A DNA stretch of 64,000 nt from Batillaria attramentaria (lineage: Eukaryota > Mollusca > Gastropoda > Batillariidae): assembly GCA_018292915.2 (NCBI GenBank), contig JACVVK020000148.1, positions 1,217,501 to 1,281,500 on the forward strand, given 5' to 3'. Positions 60,590 to 64,000 of this stretch are shown here, piece by piece. A program made the translations under genes and the position numbers. The notes below the pieces were generated by a model. It ran no database searches and was not told the DNA's origin. It was given only the letters and a program-made list of their open reading frames with translations. Position 1 is the stretch's first letter. Each line of letters opens with the position of its first letter.

Positions 60590-61383
60590 AACAAGGACGA
60601 ATGGACCCATCCTATAAAGTTGTTTCACCAAATGTCATGCTATTATTTTGTCTGCTTTGTTGTTGTTGCGAAATTTGCCCCATCCCATAAATTTGTTTCT
60701 CTGAAGAAAAACAACATAAAAAGTTTTAAGCCAGGACTATGTTTTGGCCGTATGTGTGAATGTTTGATGTCAGTTGACTGACAGATATGATTTTAATCGA
60801 TCGATTGATGATTAATTCACTGGCTGACTAATGGACCGATCGATTGATTGATTGATTGATTGGGTAGAAGACTGCCACAAATATTAAAGATTTAATTCCC
60901 GGGATTTTTCGGGCATCAAAAACGCAACAAAACTGTGGATTTTGTTGGCATTCCACCGGGAAAACAATGCACGCGGGTATACCTGACAGAATGAATGTAT
61001 AAGGTGGAGGCGGGGGGGGAGTTATAGAAAGAAGTGAAGAGGAAACCGGGGGGGGGGGAGGAGAGGGGGGAGGGGAGTGTGTCTGCAAGCTAAGGAAGTT
61101 TATGGGAGGGGTGCTGCCTTGGGAGGGGAGCAGAAAAGCGGCACTAAACAGCCAAGTGCCAATAGGTTGATTGAATGGAATGCTTGGTCAAATTTAATTT
61201 TACGCCGTGAAAAGTGTTGGGTGAAATTTCCCACGCCAAAGGACGGAACAGCTTCGAGTGGTTGTGCACATTTTTGACGATAGATGCGTGAAAACTTTCT
61301 CGCTTCAGGAGATTCGGATAAGAGCTGCATACTTATTATCCCAAACGCCTACCTAGGGGAATTGATGCACAGACACAGACACA
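60590..61383. other. Unassigned, with (GATT)n and G-rich tracts
   Basis: gatt repeats lie at about 60838-60863. G-rich runs at 61007-61078 could form G-quadruplexes. No gene recognised. Confidence 0.5.
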
Positions 61384-61391
61384 GACACACA

Positions 61392-61461
<70 letters not shown>
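61384..61461. repeat. (AC)n microsatellite with cagaca lead
   Basis: Imperfect acagac units followed by a pure AC run to 61460. Confidence 0.96.
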
Positions 61462-61463
<2 letters not shown>

Positions 61464-61747
61464 GTGTGATGTAGTTTCTGGTGTATTCTAAGTGTTACAC
61501 TTTTCATACGAAAACATTCTTCTTGTGAAAATATTTTACGCATGATCAAGCCATTAACACACAATGAACTGAGCTAATTTCACTTTCTAAAACCGTCGCC
61601 ATCCTTTCAACGATTCATGAACAACAAAGGAAGAACCGTTCATTTGTCACTATAAAACGTCTAGAAAAGGAATTGCAACACTCTTCTGCAGAAACATCTT
61701 TTTTTTTTCTTTTTTTTTTTTGCATTCATGCACTTTCTGAACGTAGA
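61462..61747. other. Unassigned stretch
   Basis: T-runs lie at 61699-61721. Nothing recognised. Confidence 0.45.
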
Positions 61748-61892
61748 ATGGAGTACTACAAAGCGGAGAAACTCCTACGCTGGTCCTTTAGCCTGGAATT
61801 TTCTCCCTCATTCACTGCGCCAATCACCCTCCCTTCAAACTTTCAAGATAAACCCCAAAACCCACCTGTTATCTGCCCTAAACACCATTTAA
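61748..61892 (+). pseudogene. CR1/L2-like LINE ORF C-terminal remnant
   Basis: The frame reads KRRNSYAGPLAWNFLPHSLR, then QSPSLQTFKINPKTHLLSAL and a stop at 61890-61892. This is the familiar LINE C-terminal signature RSFS.AGP.LWN.LP..LR...S...FK..LKTHLF (family knowledge). Upstream reverse transcriptase and endonuclease regions are missing. L-to-A before WN and K-to-P in the KTHL block show decay. It continues into a 3' region that holds a (GT)46 array and a SINE-B and ends at the gcgctatataaa motif near 62.66 kb. Confidence 0.88.
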
Positions 61893-61908
61893 CTCTTCCG
61901 GGCTGCGT

Positions 61909-62004
<96 letters not shown>

Positions 62005-62705
62005 GCGGCTTTATGGCTTTATCAGTTCATGGCTTTGTATATTTTTGAACATGTTTCTTCCTTTTCACTTCTTATTTTATTTTATTTATTATTATTATTA
62101 TTTTTTTTTTGCTGCCCCAACTCTTTGCCAGCTCCAGTGGTGTTCCTCCCAGGTCATGGGCGGAACCCACGGAGGACTCGGAAGCTGGGACAATTTTTTT
62201 TATTATTATGCATGATGATGGAGATGAGGATAGTAAGATGATGCTATGGAGGTCCATGTGGTTTGGGACTGCGGGACAGGGCCGCATTCCACGCTTCCTG
62301 TCATAAATATCCCGGCATTAACCAGGCCCGGGAACTACAGCACCTGCGGTGCCGGCCGTGTAATCATCCACATCATAAGACGTGTCATACAAAGGGAAGC
62401 ACCCCCAAAGTCGCACCCGTGAAGTGGGTGAATCTCGGCTGTGTGGCAACAGCCTCCCCATTGGGCCCATAGCACACCCGCTCTGGGTAGGAGCCGACCT
62501 AGGTAGGAAAAATCCCGCTTGCCTCGGCTGGGATTCGAACCCGGGTCTCCCGGTCCATGATCCGAAGTGCTAACCACTACACTACGGGGGCCGGTTCTTC
62601 TTATTTTATTTTATTTTTTAAAGCGCTTAGAACTGTTATTTGTTAATAGGTTATAGCGCTATATAAAGATGATGATGATGATGATGATGCTGACGACGAC
62701 GATGA
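61893..62705 (+). mobile_element. CR1/L2-like LINE 3' region, interrupted by SINE-B
   Basis: Contains (GT)46 (61911-62003), an AT-rich segment, SINE-B copy 2, then the LINE end aaagcgcttagaactg and ggttatagcgctatataaa (62620-62668), followed by a gat tail. This end resembles the SINE-C 3' end (gcgctttgagcc, then gggtaaagcgc and tatataat). Confidence 0.75.
62088..62596 (-). mobile_element. SINE-B copy 2, full length
   Basis: Reverse complement of the copy at 5893-6399. Poly-T and att tail at left (62088-62110), head with box B complement (gggattcgaacccgggtctc) and box A complement (gtgctaaccactacactacg) at right. The 20-bp TSD cttcttattttattttattt at 62068-62087 and 62597-62616 is exact. The target is the CR1/L2-like LINE 3' region. 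Confidence 0.93.
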
Positions 62706-63620
62706 TTAAATATAATTGAAGACTCGTATACTTTTACCGACTATTTTCCCATCTGCAAAGTAAGTTTGGATAAAAGGTTGTTTTAAAGGCGACATTTCTA
62801 TCTTTGCCGCAGAATATCAGCCGAAAAGGCCCAGGATCGTGCGCTGAAGACAATAGGCAAAACAGAAGCACAATCTGTTTTGTCTGATATCCTGTAAACA
62901 TGGTTTGGCCCTTCTGACTTTTTGGACTTTTACGGGTCAGGGTCGTTTCTACTGACGATCGTCTCCGTACTGACATCTGTCACTTATCTGTCTGTCACAT
63001 ATCCGTATCCTCGATTTGACAAACGAAAGGAAAGAGGAGTCTAGACATATCTCAACTTGAATACTGATCAACACATTGTTAGTGACGACAGCGTTTTATG
63101 TCAGTTTCCTCCGCTCGTCACGACCATAGCTAAGCTTGGAAGCTGACTCGTCGAAACTTCCTGAAGAGAACGCGCGCACTGTTGTTACGAGAATCCATCC
63201 ATACCGGAACGCATTGAGATCGAAATTCTGTTGTAGAAAAAGGTATCATTAGCTTGAACAGAGACAGATGCACAACCAGCAAAAAATCAAGAAGATCAGA
63301 AAAACAACAGCAGTAACAACAGGAACAACAATAATAACAAACAAGCAAACAAACAATACAAAGCAACAACAAAAACAAAAACAACGACGACAACCAAACA
63401 GAAAAGCTAACCAACAGCAACAAACAGCAGCAACCACGGGCAAAAAGACAAATGTGGTGTTTTTTTCTGATCTGGTTGCACAGGAAGGGAGATGTAAAGA
63501 AAGCGTGGTTTTTGCTTTCTTGCTTATACACGTAGAAGAGCATAGACGCTCAGTCTGGAATCCTGTTCAAACCACTTGAAAGGAGATGATTCCTTTTGAT
63601 TGTTCGTATTGTTGCTGCAC
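62706..63620. other. Unassigned, with CAA-rich tract
   Basis: AAC/CAA-rich simple sequence spans about 63300-63435. No gene recognised. Confidence 0.5.
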
Positions 63621-63632
63621 TTTTCGTACATG

Positions 63633-63747
63633 AATCCCAGCGGGGGCCAAATATTTGTGCTGGCCTTTTTCTCGTTGTCCCGTCTTTGATATCACCCTTA
63701 CGTGGTGGAAAAGGACGTTAAACTCCTAAACACCCATCCCCCACCCC
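63633..63747 (+). mobile_element. SINE-A copy 22, 5' truncated
   Basis: Starts in box B (aatcccagcgggggccaaat) and runs to the C-rich tail. TSD ttttcgtacatg / tttatgtacatg at 63621-63632 and 63748-63759 (two mismatches). Confidence 0.88.
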
Positions 63748-63759
63748 TTTATGTACATG

Positions 63760-64000
63760 TGGGTTTTTTGGGGGGTCATGTGGTCACCATCCGCATTCAT
63801 TAAACATCTAGGACAAAAATTAGATAGACTGCAAAAATACCCAATCACTTACAGATCACGTCATCCTGTTAGTTCATTATAGTGTTGGCAGGTGATTGCC
63901 CTGTGACTTTATTTTCAATGGTTCCTTGTTCAGATTCATTAGTCGTTGAATTTGGCCACTGTTTCTGAGTGATTGCATGCTGTCTAGCTTAAGTACGATT
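63760..64000. other. Unassigned stretch
   Basis: Nothing recognised. Confidence 0.45.

Overview
The window reads as non-coding DNA from a large, repeat-rich animal genome. Dense (AC)n and (AG)n microsatellites, several tRNA-headed SINE families, LINE 3' ends and Tc1-like remnants fit a mollusc, probably a marine gastropod. That placement is inference from repeat style. I found no intact protein-coding gene, no convincing exon with splice sites, no true tRNA or rRNA gene and no CRISPR array. Most long open frames are translated simple repeats, or begin at GTG or TTG, which are not start codons here.

Recognisable content is a layered set of mobile elements. SINE-A (about 175 bp) has a head like tRNA-Arg(UCU) and an unusual (CCCA)n 3' end. 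It has about 20 full, partial or degenerate copies on both strands, many bounded by 8-14 bp target-site duplications (TSDs), and three lie inside (GA)n tracts. SINE-B (about 500 bp, poly-A end) has two full-length and two truncated copies. SINE-C (about 400 bp) ends in a motif like the 3' end of a CR1/L2-like LINE. Repeat-D (about 220-250 bp) is split by or inserted in other elements. Repeat-E (270-305 bp) has terminal inverted repeats and looks like a MITE. Repeat-F begins in (GA)n and carries a CRE-like site. Repeat-J is unclassified.

Three decayed coding remnants are identifiable: a Tc1/mariner transposase C-terminus (about 28.5-28.6 kb, minus), a LINE ORF2 C-terminus (46.8-47.0 kb, plus) and a CR1/L2-like LINE ORF C-terminus (61.7-61.9 kb, plus).

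By region: 0-9 kb has SINE-C and SINE-A pieces, a full SINE-B, and a TIR element carrying two SINE-A insertions. 9-11 kb has a SINE-C, a tRNA-like head and a roughly 300-bp tandem repeat. 13-20 kb has CpG-rich patches with NRF1-like sites, a six-copy minisatellite, Repeat-D and SINE-A. 20-36 kb has a 100-bp inverted repeat, Repeat-F copies, a CTCF-like site, the Tc1 relic and many microsatellites. 36-45 kb has nested SINE-C/Repeat-D, two Repeat-E copies and a tiny truncated SINE-B. 45-50 kb has the LINE relic, very long AC arrays, Repeat-J, Repeat-E and a TIR element. 50-64 kb has compound microsatellites, nested Repeat-D/SINE-A, G-rich tracts and the CR1-like LINE holding a SINE-B.

No gene network can be described. 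The biology visible is the interaction of retroposons, their probable LINE partners and microsatellites. The window may lie in an intron or between genes.
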